From: Alloyangia pacifica
GTDB lineage: Bacteria; Pseudomonadota; Alphaproteobacteria; Rhodobacterales; Rhodobacteraceae
Length of the DNA: 64,000 bases
Direction: 5' to 3'
Assembly (NCBI RefSeq): GCF_020524285.1
Contig: NZ_JAIVKX010000004.1
Location: 310,001 to 374,000 of the forward strand
This document shows positions 8,669 to 15,855 of this stretch, in pieces; positions within the stretch are counted from its first letter, which is position 1, and each line of letters starts with the position of its first letter. A program made the translations under genes and the position numbers. The notes beneath the pieces were generated by a model. The model did no database searches, had not been told where the DNA came from, and worked only from the letters and a program-made list of their open reading frames with translations.

Positions 8669-9091
8669 TCACTCGGTCATCGTCTCGGGACCGGCGGGCG
8701 CGCGCTCTTGCAGCATCGCGAGGATGCGCTCGTTGAGCTCGGGGTCGGCCTGCGCCGCCTGGCCGATCTGGTTGTAGGTGTTCACGTCCATGCCCTCGGT
8801 CTCGTTGACCGCGTCGGCCATTTCGGCCTGGGCTTGCTCGACCAGCGCCTGCTTGCCCTCGGGCTCTTCCTCGGCGTCGATCTGGGTCATGTAGTCCTGC
8901 TGGACCGCCTGAACCTGCGACGCCGCGTCGACGAAGGCGCTCAGCTGCTCTTCGCTGAACTCCAGCGATGGTGCGGCGGGGGCCTCGACAGGCGCTTCGG
9001 GAGTCGCGGTCTGGGCCATCACCGGTGCCATGGGCGCGGCGACGAGAGCTGCGATGACGGTCGACTTAAGCAGGGTGCTCTTGAGGTTCAT
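8669..9091 (-). CDS. DUF4168 domain exported protein
   Basis: A 140-residue protein with a signal peptide (ALVAAPMAPVMAQ, cleavage near residue 26), a short Pro/Glu/Ala linker and a helical domain FSEEQLSAFVDAASQVQAV ending in NQIGQAAQADPELNERI, the pattern of DUF4168. The family is periplasmic and uncharacterised. The start at 9091 has AGGAGA six bases upstream; the frame runs on to 9298 but those residues are low-complexity and lack a ribosome-binding site. Confidence 0.8.
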   Translation of the reverse strand: MNLKSTLLKSTVIAALVAAPMAPVMAQTATPEAPVEAPAAPSLEFSEEQLSAFVDAASQVQAVQQDYMTQIDAEEEPEGKQALVEQAQAEMADAVNETEGMDVNTYNQIGQAAQADPELNERILAMLQERAPAGPETMTE

Positions 9092-9378
9092 AGAAGTCTC
9101 CTTCCGTGGGTCTTGGCGCGGGAGCATCCCGCGACTTCTCCCCAGAGCTAGGTGGGCCCGGTCGCTGCCGCAATGCGGCGAGGCGAAATCTGCGCGTGCA
9201 GGCAGGGACTTGCCGGGATCGTCCCACAAAGGCAGCGGTGAGCCGCCCGCCAAATTCGCCCCGCGGAACCCCGCCGGACAATCAGCGCCGAAAGGCAAGG
9301 ATGCGCCTGTCGCATCACCCGTGCGTGAGCCGCCCTTTTCCCGTGCTACACTCTATCCCGTTCAAGGGAGGATGACTC

Positions 9379-9621
9379 ATGAAACATCTTGCCGCCGCGC
9401 TGGCGCTCTGCCTTGCCGCATCACCCGCCCTCGCCTTTCACTGCCCCGCCGACATGTCGAAGATCGACGCCGCACTCGACGCGGGCCCCGAGCTATCCGA
9501 TGCGGAGCTTGCCCGCGTCCGGCAGCTGCGCGCCGAGGGAGCACGTCTGCACGCCGCCGGGCAGCACCAGCAATCGGTCGACACGTTGGCCGAGGCCATG
9601 CGGATCCTCGGCATCCAGTGA
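9379..9621 (+). CDS. Small periplasmic protein
   Basis: Eighty residues: signal peptide (LAAALALCLAASPALA, cleavage before Phe20) and a mature part of about 60 residues with one Cys and helices ELSDAELARVRQLRAEGARLHAAG that resemble a single TPR-like hairpin. GGGAGGA lies 7 bases before the ATG. A TACACT hexamer 28 bases upstream of the start may be its -10 element. Function unknown; it is divergent from the DUF4168 gene. Confidence 0.65.
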   Translation: MKHLAAALALCLAASPALAFHCPADMSKIDAALDAGPELSDAELARVRQLRAEGARLHAAGQHQQSVDTLAEAMRILGIQ

Positions 9622-9744
9622 CCCGAGATCGCCCCGGGCGCGCGACGGAAAGCGACGAAACCCCTTCCTCCTCAGCCGCTTCGGGTCCATGGTGAACCCC
9701 TACGGCCCGCCGCGCCGGGCCGCCGCAGATGCAGGGAGGGCATC

Positions 9745-10404
9745 TTGGACCCACGCGCCGCCACAACCGTCTACGCCCGCTGGGCGCCGATCTACGACCA
9801 GACCTTCGGGGCAATCACCCAGGCCGCCCGCCGCGCCGCCGTGCGCAAGGTCACCGGCCCGGAGGGCGCGAAGGTGCTCGAGGTCGGCGTCGGCACCGGC
9901 CTGTCCCTGCCGCTCTTGCCGCGCCACATGCGTATCACCGGTGTCGACTACAGCGCCGAGATGCTCGCGCAGGCCCGGCGCCGGGTGGCGCGCATGAACC
10001 TGCCCCACATCGAGTCGCTGCAGCAGATGGACGCGCGCCAGCTCGGCTTTGCGGATGCCAGCTTCGACCGGGTGGTGGCGATGCACATGATCTCGGTGGT
10101 GCCCGAGCCCGAGCGGGTGATGCGCGAGATGGTCCGGGTGCTGAAACCGGGCGGGCAGCTCATCATGTCGAACCACTTCGCCCGCAAGCAGGGGCCGCTG
10201 GCACATCTGTCGCGCCGCACCGCGAAACTCGCCGACCGCATCGGCTGGCATTCGGATTTCGACATCTCGGTGGTGCTGGACACGCCCGGGCTGAGACTGC
10301 TCGAACGCCGCGCCCTGCCACCGGTGGGGATGATGACGCTGCTTGTGCTGGAGCGCACCGATGCCGTGCCGCCGGCGAACAGCCCGGTGCGGCCGAGCGC
10401 CTGA
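9745..10404 (+). CDS. pmtA: Phosphatidylethanolamine N-methyltransferase (PmtA-type)
   Basis: A 219-residue class I SAM-dependent methyltransferase. Motif I is VLEVGVGTGLSLP (residues 44-56), followed by GVDYSAEML and VLKPGGQLIMSNHF. The opening VYARWAPIYDQTFGAIT and the small size match the Rhodobacter-type PmtA that methylates phosphatidylethanolamine on the way to phosphatidylcholine. The start is a TTG at 9745 with GGGAGGG five bases upstream; no in-frame ATG exists nearby. It ends beside a 14-base tandem repeat array. Confidence 0.85.
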   Translation: MDPRAATTVYARWAPIYDQTFGAITQAARRAAVRKVTGPEGAKVLEVGVGTGLSLPLLPRHMRITGVDYSAEMLAQARRRVARMNLPHIESLQQMDARQLGFADASFDRVVAMHMISVVPEPERVMREMVRVLKPGGQLIMSNHFARKQGPLAHLSRRTAKLADRIGWHSDFDISVVLDTPGLRLLERRALPPVGMMTLLVLERTDAVPPANSPVRPSA

Positions 10405-10425
10405 GCTTCCAGATCAGGTGAGCAC

Positions 10426-10492
10426 GATCAGACCGGCACGATCAGACCGGCGCAACCAAACCGGCGCGATCAGACCGGCGCGCGATCAGGCC
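10426..10492. repeat. 14-base tandem repeat array at the pmtA/SDR junction
   Basis: Four units of consensus GATCAGACCGGCGC lie at 10426-10439, 10440-10453, 10454-10467 (degenerate) and 10468-10481, followed by a partial copy that runs into the stop codon of the minus-strand SDR gene. A weaker copy (AGATCAGGTGAGCAC) precedes the array. Probably replication slippage at a gene end; no spacers, so not CRISPR. Confidence 0.85.
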
Positions 10493-11253
10493 AGCATCTG
10501 CCCGTCGCCGCAGACCGAGACCGCCTGCCCCGAGATCGTCCGTCCCCGCGGGCTCGCAAGAAAGAGGATCTGATCGGCGATCTGCTGCGGCGTCACGTAT
10601 TCCTTGAGCGAGGTGTAGGAAAATGCCGCCGCCTCGACCTCGTCGAAGCTCTTGCCGAGCCGCTGCGCCTTGGCCTCGAGCACCCGACGCTGGCGGTCCC
10701 CGGCGACGATGCCCGGCAGGATCGCATTGGCGCGGATGCCGTCCTTGCCCAACTCGATCGACAGCGACTTGGTAAAGCCGATCACCCCCCATTTCGCCGC
10801 CGCATAAGGTGTGCGCAGCGCGAAGCCCACCCGCCCCGCCATCGACGAGAGGTTGAGGATCGAGGCATTGCCACTGGCGCGCAGCGCGGGCACCGCGTGA
10901 CGCACGCAGTGGAACTGCGAGGTGAGGCAGACCGAGAGGCAGCGCTCCCAGTCCTCCGGCGCGATCTCTTCCACCGGGCTTGTCGGCCCGGCGATCCCGG
11001 CGTTGTTGACCAGCACGTCGAGCCCGCCGAGGTCGGCGATGGCCGCCTGCATGAAGGTCTCTATCTGCCCGGCATCGGAGACGTCGCAGCGCTGCTGCCA
11101 CACCTCGGGCGGCAGCCCTGCCAGCGCGGCCGCGTCGATGTCGCAGGTCGCGACGCTGGCGCCCTCGGCGAGGAACCCCTCGACGATCGCCCGCCCGATG
11201 CCCTGCGCCCCGGCGGTGACGATGACCCGCGCGCCCTCGAGACCCAGATTCAC
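10486..11253 (-). CDS. SDR-family NAD(P)-dependent oxidoreductase
   Basis: A classical 255-residue short-chain dehydrogenase. The glycine-rich loop is TAGAQGIG (13-20), Asp37-Ile-Asp39 after the second strand suggests NAD(H) preference, NNAG is at about 83-86, and the Ser and YAAAK catalytic residues are near 136 and 149. It overlaps the upstream GntR gene by four bases (ATGA), so the two are translationally coupled. With the divergent BKACE enzyme it could oxidise a 3-hydroxy acid to the beta-keto acid that BKACE cleaves; the substrate is unknown. Confidence 0.85.
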   Translation of the reverse strand: MNLGLEGARVIVTAGAQGIGRAIVEGFLAEGASVATCDIDAAALAGLPPEVWQQRCDVSDAGQIETFMQAAIADLGGLDVLVNNAGIAGPTSPVEEIAPEDWERCLSVCLTSQFHCVRHAVPALRASGNASILNLSSMAGRVGFALRTPYAAAKWGVIGFTKSLSIELGKDGIRANAILPGIVAGDRQRRVLEAKAQRLGKSFDEVEAAAFSYTSLKEYVTPQQIADQILFLASPRGRTISGQAVSVCGDGQMLA

Positions 11254-11990
11254 GGCAGGATCCTCCGGCGGCTGTCCTCCATCTCCTCGGCGGCATAGGC
11301 GCGGATCAGCTCGGCGGCGACGCGGATGTCCTCGGTCACCGCCTGCGCCGCCGCCGCGCCGTCGCGGAGGCGCAGCGCCTCGCAGAGCTGGCGGTGGTGG
11401 GCGCGCGAGTGGTGGGTGCGCGAGCGGCCGAGTTCCTCTTCCACCGGCATCTCCGCCTGCACCCCGATATCGTAGTTGATGATCGGCCCGGCCTTCAGCC
11501 AGAGCATCGTGATCACCTCCATCAATATCTGCGAGCCCGCGGCGCGATAGAGCGCGAAATGCAGGTCCTTGTTGGCCGCCACCGCCTCTGGGCTGCCGTA
11601 GGCCGTGTCGAGCAACGCCTCGAAGCGCTCGGCCAGCTGCAGGATCTCCTCGATCTGCTCCGGCGTGGCGCGGTCGGCGGCGAGCCGCGCGGCCTGCGCC
11701 TCGGCGAGGATGCGCATCTCGGTGAGATCGGCGAATTCCTCGGCGCTCATCAACGGCACCTGCACCGCGCGTTTCGGCTCGACCAGCAGCGCCCCGCCCG
11801 CGGCGAGCCGGCTCACCGCCTCGCGTACCGGCATCATCGAGACACCCAGACGCTCCGCGAGATCGCGCAGCGAGATGCGGTCGCGCGGCTTGAGCTGCCC
11901 CGAGAGCAGCATCTCGCTGAGGGTTTCATGCACCTGTTCTGACAGTGTGCGGGGGCGCGCCTCCGGCGGCCGCTCGTGAGTTTCAACCAT
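11250..11990 (-). CDS. GntR-family regulator, FCD subfamily
   Basis: A 246-residue regulator with an N-terminal winged helix (LSEQVHETLSEMLLSGQL, LRDLAERLGVSMMPVREAVSRL, residues 16-62) and a C-terminal all-helical FCD ligand domain ending in HHRQLCEALRLRDGAAAAQAV. FCD regulators bind small organic acids through a metal. The gene is divergent from BKACE and upstream of the SDR, so it probably controls both through the inverted sites at 12037-12142. Confidence 0.88.
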   Translation of the reverse strand: MVETHERPPEARPRTLSEQVHETLSEMLLSGQLKPRDRISLRDLAERLGVSMMPVREAVSRLAAGGALLVEPKRAVQVPLMSAEEFADLTEMRILAEAQAARLAADRATPEQIEEILQLAERFEALLDTAYGSPEAVAANKDLHFALYRAAGSQILMEVITMLWLKAGPIINYDIGVQAEMPVEEELGRSRTHHSRAHHRQLCEALRLRDGAAAAQAVTEDIRVAAELIRAYAAEEMEDSRRRILP

Positions 11991-12036
11991 TTTCCCCGGC
12001 TCTCCCCGTTGACTCTTTGCGAGTCCTTCTGCAACT

Positions 12037-12142
12037 GTGATCTCAGATCACACCAGAACGGGCAAGACCGCAACCGTTGATCCCGCGGCAAGGGAGGAAT
12101 GACTGCCACGGGAACTCGGGTCACCAGAATCTGGTGTGATCT
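12037..12142. promoter_or_regulatory. Paired operator sites between GntR and BKACE genes
   Basis: GTGATCTCAGATCAC (12037-12051) is a perfect palindrome about a central C. AGATCACACCAGA (12045-12057) recurs as its exact inverse TCTGGTGTGATCT at 12130-12142, 72 bases away, and the second site includes the palindrome ACCAGAATCTGGT (12124-12136). A TTGACT hexamer at 12009-12014 lies just upstream of the first site. Two matched sites in a divergent promoter suggest cooperative or looping control by the adjacent GntR protein. Confidence 0.6.
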
Positions 12143-12254
12143 TTGCACCATAGCCGCTGCAGGCCTGAAGGGGGAGGATCACAATGCATCTGAAACAGGA
12201 CCATGTCCGTCCACCGGCCCGCCCGGCGCCGCGGACCTGAGCCGGGACAGCAGC

Positions 12255-13184
12255 ATGGCAAAGACCCGCAAGGTGATCGTGACCTGCGCCGTGACCGGCG
12301 CGATCCACACCCCCTCGATGTCGCAATACCTGCCGGTCTCCGCCTCGGAGATCGCCGAGGCCGCCATCGGTGCCGCCGAGGCGGGCGCCGCGGTGGTGCA
12401 CCTGCATGCCCGCGATCCGAGGGACGGCCGCCCCGACCAGACGCCCGAGGCCTTCACGCCCTTCCTGCAGGTGATCAAGCAGGCCTCGAACGTGGTGGTG
12501 AACATCACCACCGGCGGCGCCCCGACGATGACCATCGAGGAGCGCATCTGCCCGGCTCAGACCCACCGGCCCGAGATCGCCTCGCTCAACATGGGCTCGA
12601 TGAACTTCGGCCTGTTCCCGATGCTGCAGCGCTTCCCGGACCTCGAGCACCAGTGGGAGCGCGACTACGTCGGCAACAAGGACATCATCTTCAACAACAG
12701 CTTCGGGCAGATCGAGCATATCGTCACCACGCTCGGCGCGCTCGGCACCCGCTTCGAATTCGAGTGCTACGACACGGCGCATCTCTACAACCTCAAGCAC
12801 TTCCTCGATCAGGGGCTGGTGAAGGGACCGCTGTTCATCCAGACCGTCTTTGGCCTGATGGGCGGGATTGGCGCGCATCCGGACGACGTGCTGCACATGA
12901 AGCGCACCGCGGACCGGCTCTTCGGTGACCAGTACCGCTGGTCGGTGCTCGGCGCCGGGAAGAACCAGTTGCCCATTGCCGCCATGGCCGCCGCGATGGG
13001 CGGGCACGTGCGCGTCGGGCTCGAGGATTCGCTCTGGGCCGGACCGGGGCAGCTGGCGCGCAGCAACGCCGAGCAGGTGGCCAAGGCGCGGCAGATCATC
13101 GAGGGGCTGGGCCTGGAGCTGGCGACGCCGGAAGAGGCCCGCGAGATCCTCGACACGAAAGGCGCGGAGGCGGTCGGTTTCTGA
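12255..13184 (+). CDS. Beta-keto acid cleavage enzyme (BKACE, DUF849)
   Basis: A 309-residue TIM-barrel enzyme. The zinc histidines are in VVHLHARD (His49, His51), with NITTGGAP, SLNMGSMNFG, GLMGGIGAHPDD and GLEDSLW all typical of the family. BKACE enzymes react a beta-keto acid with acetyl-CoA to give acetoacetate and a new CoA ester. The Glu after TGA in the lysine-fermentation enzyme Kce is replaced here (TGAIHTPSMS), so it is not the 3-keto-5-aminohexanoate enzyme. Carnitine-derived dehydrocarnitine is one possible substrate, but the usual carnitine dehydrogenase is not adjacent. Followed by a terminator. Confidence 0.88.
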   Translation: MAKTRKVIVTCAVTGAIHTPSMSQYLPVSASEIAEAAIGAAEAGAAVVHLHARDPRDGRPDQTPEAFTPFLQVIKQASNVVVNITTGGAPTMTIEERICPAQTHRPEIASLNMGSMNFGLFPMLQRFPDLEHQWERDYVGNKDIIFNNSFGQIEHIVTTLGALGTRFEFECYDTAHLYNLKHFLDQGLVKGPLFIQTVFGLMGGIGAHPDDVLHMKRTADRLFGDQYRWSVLGAGKNQLPIAAMAAAMGGHVRVGLEDSLWAGPGQLARSNAEQVAKARQIIEGLGLELATPEEAREILDTKGAEAVGF

Positions 13185-13233
13185 GCCGGTCCCGCGCGGT
13201 CATCCCCCCGGGAGAGAAGCATGCTCCCAGACT

Positions 13234-13270
13234 GCCCCCGTCGCCCCTCATAGCGCCGGGGGCTCTTTTT
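13234..13270 (+). terminator. Intrinsic terminator of the BKACE gene
   Basis: GCCCCCGTCGC (13234-13244) and GCGCCGGGGGC (13253-13263) form an 11-base stem with one mismatch, followed by TCTTTTTG. Confidence 0.8.
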
Positions 13271-13324
13271 GTCTGGTTCAGTGAACCGAGCCGCGCGGAA
13301 TCAAGGTCGAAGGCCGCCGGGCAA

Positions 13325-13437
13325 GCGCCAGCCCGTCCCGGCGGGTTGGCGCACTTGCCACCGGGCACCGCGTTCGGACGGCACACGGAGTTGGCTGGAA
13401 TAAAGTGCTGACTACAATCGTCTTGGCGCCACCCTAG
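13325..13437 (+). repeat. Dispersed ~115-bp intergenic element, copy 1
   Basis: Begins with the self-complementary block GCGCCAGCCCG...CGGGTTGGCGC, contains GGAATAAAGTGCTGAC near 13398-13412 and ends with GGCGCCACCC. The same ordered blocks occur inverted at 22393-22508. No ORF inside. Confidence 0.7.
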
Positions 13438-13474
13438 GGGCAGGCTCCCGCCCGACGCACGTAGCCCCCTGCCC

Positions 13475-14347
13475 TCAGGGTTTCCGGAACAGCCGCGTCA
13501 GCTCGAACAGCTGGTCCAACCGCTCGAACCGCTCGCGCGCATCGGGCCAGCGTTCCTCCTGCGCAGCGGCGACCAGCGCCTCGACCAGCGACAGGGTGGA
13601 GATGTTCGAATCCCAGGCCGAGGGGATCTCGACCCAGCAGTTGAACGCATGCTCGGCGACGCTGGCGATCGGGCTCGACCACTGGTCGGTGATCAGGATC
13701 ACGTGCATTCCGCGCGCCGCGGCGATCTCGGCCAGCCGCTGCAGGTTGTCCTCGTAGCGGCGGATGTCGAAGATCAGCAGAGTGTCGCCCTCCTCCATGT
13801 CCAGCACGTAGTGCGGCCATGTGGCGGACGACGAGGTCAGATGGGTGACCCGCGCCCGGATCGCCTGGAAATGGGTGAAGGCATATTCCGCCAGCGAGCG
13901 GGTGATCCGCCCGCCGACCACGTAGAGCCGCCCCTCGGTCGAGGCCAGCCGCTTCGCCGCCGCGTCGAACTGCGCGGCGTCGATATTGGTGAAGGTCTGC
14001 CGCAGGTTCTGCGTCACCGCCTCGGCGAAGCGGTTGAGCAGGTGCGACTCCGGCGCCTCCGAGGCCCAGACCGCGCGCCGCGCCTCGGGGCCCGAGACCT
14101 TGGCCTGCAGCTCCGAGAGCAGCGCCGCGTGAAAGGCCGGGTAGCCCTTGAACCCCAGCTTCTGCACCATCCGCGCGACGGTGGGCGTCGACACACCGGC
14201 GTTCGATGCAGCCGCGGTGATCGAGGCGATCCCCGCGCCGGGGTAATCGTCGAGCAGCGCCTGCGCGAACTTGCGCTCGGAATTTGTCAGCTGCGCGTAA
14301 TGCTCGCGGATGAGCTGGCGCACGGTGCCGGACGGGCTGGTGTCCAC
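13475..14347 (-). CDS. RpiR-family transcriptional regulator (HTH + SIS domain)
   Basis: A 290-residue regulator with an N-terminal RpiR helix-turn-helix (ITAAASNAGVSTPTVARMVQ, about residues 43-62) and a C-terminal SIS domain (RLYVVGGRITRSLAEYAF, LIFDIRRYEDNLQRLAEIA, VILITDQWSSPI), the fold that senses phosphosugars or other polar ligands. Start is a GTG at 14347 with AAGGGA five bases upstream. It is divergent from the amidohydrolase-TRAP-GS operon and is the likely regulator of it. Confidence 0.88.
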   Translation of the reverse strand: MDTSPSGTVRQLIREHYAQLTNSERKFAQALLDDYPGAGIASITAAASNAGVSTPTVARMVQKLGFKGYPAFHAALLSELQAKVSGPEARRAVWASEAPESHLLNRFAEAVTQNLRQTFTNIDAAQFDAAAKRLASTEGRLYVVGGRITRSLAEYAFTHFQAIRARVTHLTSSSATWPHYVLDMEEGDTLLIFDIRRYEDNLQRLAEIAAARGMHVILITDQWSSPIASVAEHAFNCWVEIPSAWDSNISTLSLVEALVAAAQEERWPDARERFERLDQLFELTRLFRKP

Positions 14348-14427
14348 GGGCGTCCCTTCGTCTCCGGTCCAAAATTTGAGCAGATTTCGGCACCACTTAG
14401 CGGCAGGTCACATCCGCCGAAATCCTC

Positions 14428-14477
14428 TTTGGAAAATTATTGACGCATTATCCATCGCGTGGAAAGGTTTTTCCAAA
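14428..14477. promoter_or_regulatory. Promoter and inverted operator of the amidohydrolase-TRAP operon
   Basis: TTTGGAAAA (14428-14436) is matched by its exact inverse TTTTCCAAA (14469-14477). Between them lies TTGACG (14440-14445), a good -35 element; the -10 17 bases downstream would be the weak AAAGGT. The AT-rich inverted repeat flanking the promoter is the natural candidate for RpiR binding. Confidence 0.5.
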
Positions 14478-14492
14478 CGCGAGGAGGCAGAC

Positions 14493-15266
14493 GTGTCGCA
14501 GGAAGACGCCAGTGCATTTGAAGTGAGCAGAGCCCTCGGCAAGGGACCGGCACTGTTTCTCTGCGAGCATGCTTCGAACAGGATTCCCGCGCGCTACGAC
14601 GGGCTCGGCCTGCACGAGGAAGACCAGCGCAGCCACGCCGCCTGGGATCCGGGTGCGCTGGCACTGGCGCAACGGATGGCCGAGGCGCTCGACGCGCCGC
14701 TGGTCGCTGGCACGGTCTCGCGCCTCGTCTACGACCTGAACCGCCCGCCCGAGGCCGTCTCGGCCATGCCCGGCAAGACCGAGACGGTGGACGTTCCGGG
14801 CAACATCGACCTCTCGCCCGAGGAGCGCGCCCACCGCACCCGCGAGATCTACGACCCCTTCTGCGCCGCGGTGACCGGCACCGTGGTGACCCGCAAGACC
14901 CTGGGCACGCCCTTTGCCCTGATCACCGTGCACAGCTTCACGCCGACCTGGTTCGACATTCCCCGCGAGGTCGAGATCGGCATCCTGCACGACGCGGACA
15001 GCCGCCTTGCCGACTACATGCTCGACGAGGCAACCCGCCTGCCCGGCCGCCGCATCGCGCGCAACGATCCCTACGGTCCAGAGGACGGCGTGACCCATTC
15101 GCTGAAACTGCACGGCATCGAAAACGGGCTGCCGAACGTGATGATCGAAGTGCGCAACGACCTGCTCGCCGACGAGACCGGGATCGAGATGATCGCCGGG
15201 GAACTGCTGACCCTGCTGCGCCCGGCGCTGGCGGGTCTTGGACTGATGGAGGCCGGACATGCCTGA
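14493..15266 (+). CDS. N-formylglutamate amidohydrolase-fold enzyme
   Basis: A 257-residue enzyme of the FGase family (PF05013): LCEHASNRIPARYDGLGL, HAAWDPGALALA, VYDLNRPPEAVSAMPGK and ALITVHSFTP are family hallmarks. These metal-dependent amidohydrolases release glutamate from an amide. No hut genes are present, so histidine breakdown is not its context. Given the ligase and two dehydrogenases in the same operon I infer hydrolysis of a glutamyl amide. The start is a GTG at 14493 with GAGGAGG five bases upstream; a longer open frame upstream is in the promoter. It overlaps dctQ by eight bases. Confidence 0.85.
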   Translation: MSQEDASAFEVSRALGKGPALFLCEHASNRIPARYDGLGLHEEDQRSHAAWDPGALALAQRMAEALDAPLVAGTVSRLVYDLNRPPEAVSAMPGKTETVDVPGNIDLSPEERAHRTREIYDPFCAAVTGTVVTRKTLGTPFALITVHSFTPTWFDIPREVEIGILHDADSRLADYMLDEATRLPGRRIARNDPYGPEDGVTHSLKLHGIENGLPNVMIEVRNDLLADETGIEMIAGELLTLLRPALAGLGLMEAGHA

Positions 15267-15855
15267 GGCCATGGTCTGTTACGTGCGGATAATCGACAAG
15301 ATGAATCGCGCCATCGGGCGCTTCGCCATGTACCTGCTCTTTGCGCTGATCGGCGTGCTGATCTGGTCCTCGGTGTCCAAGACCTTCTTCACCCCCACGC
15401 TCTGGACGCTGGAGACGGCGCAATTCATCATGGTCGCCTACTACGTGCTGGGCGGCCCCTACTCGATCCAGATGGGATCGAACGTGCGGATGGACTTCTT
15501 CTACGGCGACTGGTCGCCGCGCCGCCGCGCCATCGTCGACGTGATCACCATCTGGTTCCTGCTGTTCTACCTCGGCGTGCTGCTCTGGGGGGCGATCAGC
15601 TCCACCGCCTACAGCTTCGGCTATTTCGGCACCGAGCCCTTCAAGTTCTTCGGCGAGCTGATCTGGGCCTTCGTCACCGGCGGGCCCGACGCGGCGGGCG
15701 AGCTGATGGGCTATCTGGAACGCAGCCCGAGCGCCTGGCGCCCCTACGTCTGGCCGGTGAAGGTCATCCTGTGCTTCGGCGTCACGCTGATGATTTTGCA
15801 ATGCGTCGCCGAGTTCTTCCGCGACATCGCCCGCATCCGCGGAGAGGACATCTGA
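15259..15855 (+). CDS. dctQ: TRAP transporter small membrane subunit
   Basis: A 198-residue four-helix membrane protein (spans about 18-40, 55-75, 92-115 and 160-185) of the DctQ type, partner of the DctM channel. It is longer than many DctQ proteins because of an insertion (FGYFGTEPFKFFGELIWAFV, then TGGPDAAGEL) before the last helix. GGAGG lies six bases before the ATG, inside the end of the amidohydrolase gene; its stop overlaps the start of dctM by one base. Confidence 0.88.
   Translation: MPEAMVCYVRIIDKMNRAIGRFAMYLLFALIGVLIWSSVSKTFFTPTLWTLETAQFIMVAYYVLGGPYSIQMGSNVRMDFFYGDWSPRRRAIVDVITIWFLLFYLGVLLWGAISSTAYSFGYFGTEPFKFFGELIWAFVTGGPDAAGELMGYLERSPSAWRPYVWPVKVILCFGVTLMILQCVAEFFRDIARIRGEDI

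Noticed and set aside
9092-9298. N-terminal extension of the DUF4168 protein
   Set aside because: The added residues lack a ribosome-binding site and would bury the signal peptide.
10426-10492. Tandem array considered as a CRISPR
   Set aside because: Units of 14 bases are contiguous, without unique spacers, and no cas genes are present.
10486-13184. Naming the SDR/BKACE pair as the carnitine pathway
   Set aside because: The typical carnitine dehydrogenase (3-hydroxyacyl-CoA dehydrogenase type) and betaine genes are not adjacent; only the BKACE family is certain.
14493-15266. Assignment as HutG of histidine degradation
   Set aside because: No hutH, hutU or hutI in the neighbourhood; the operon encodes a transporter, ligase and two dehydrogenases instead.
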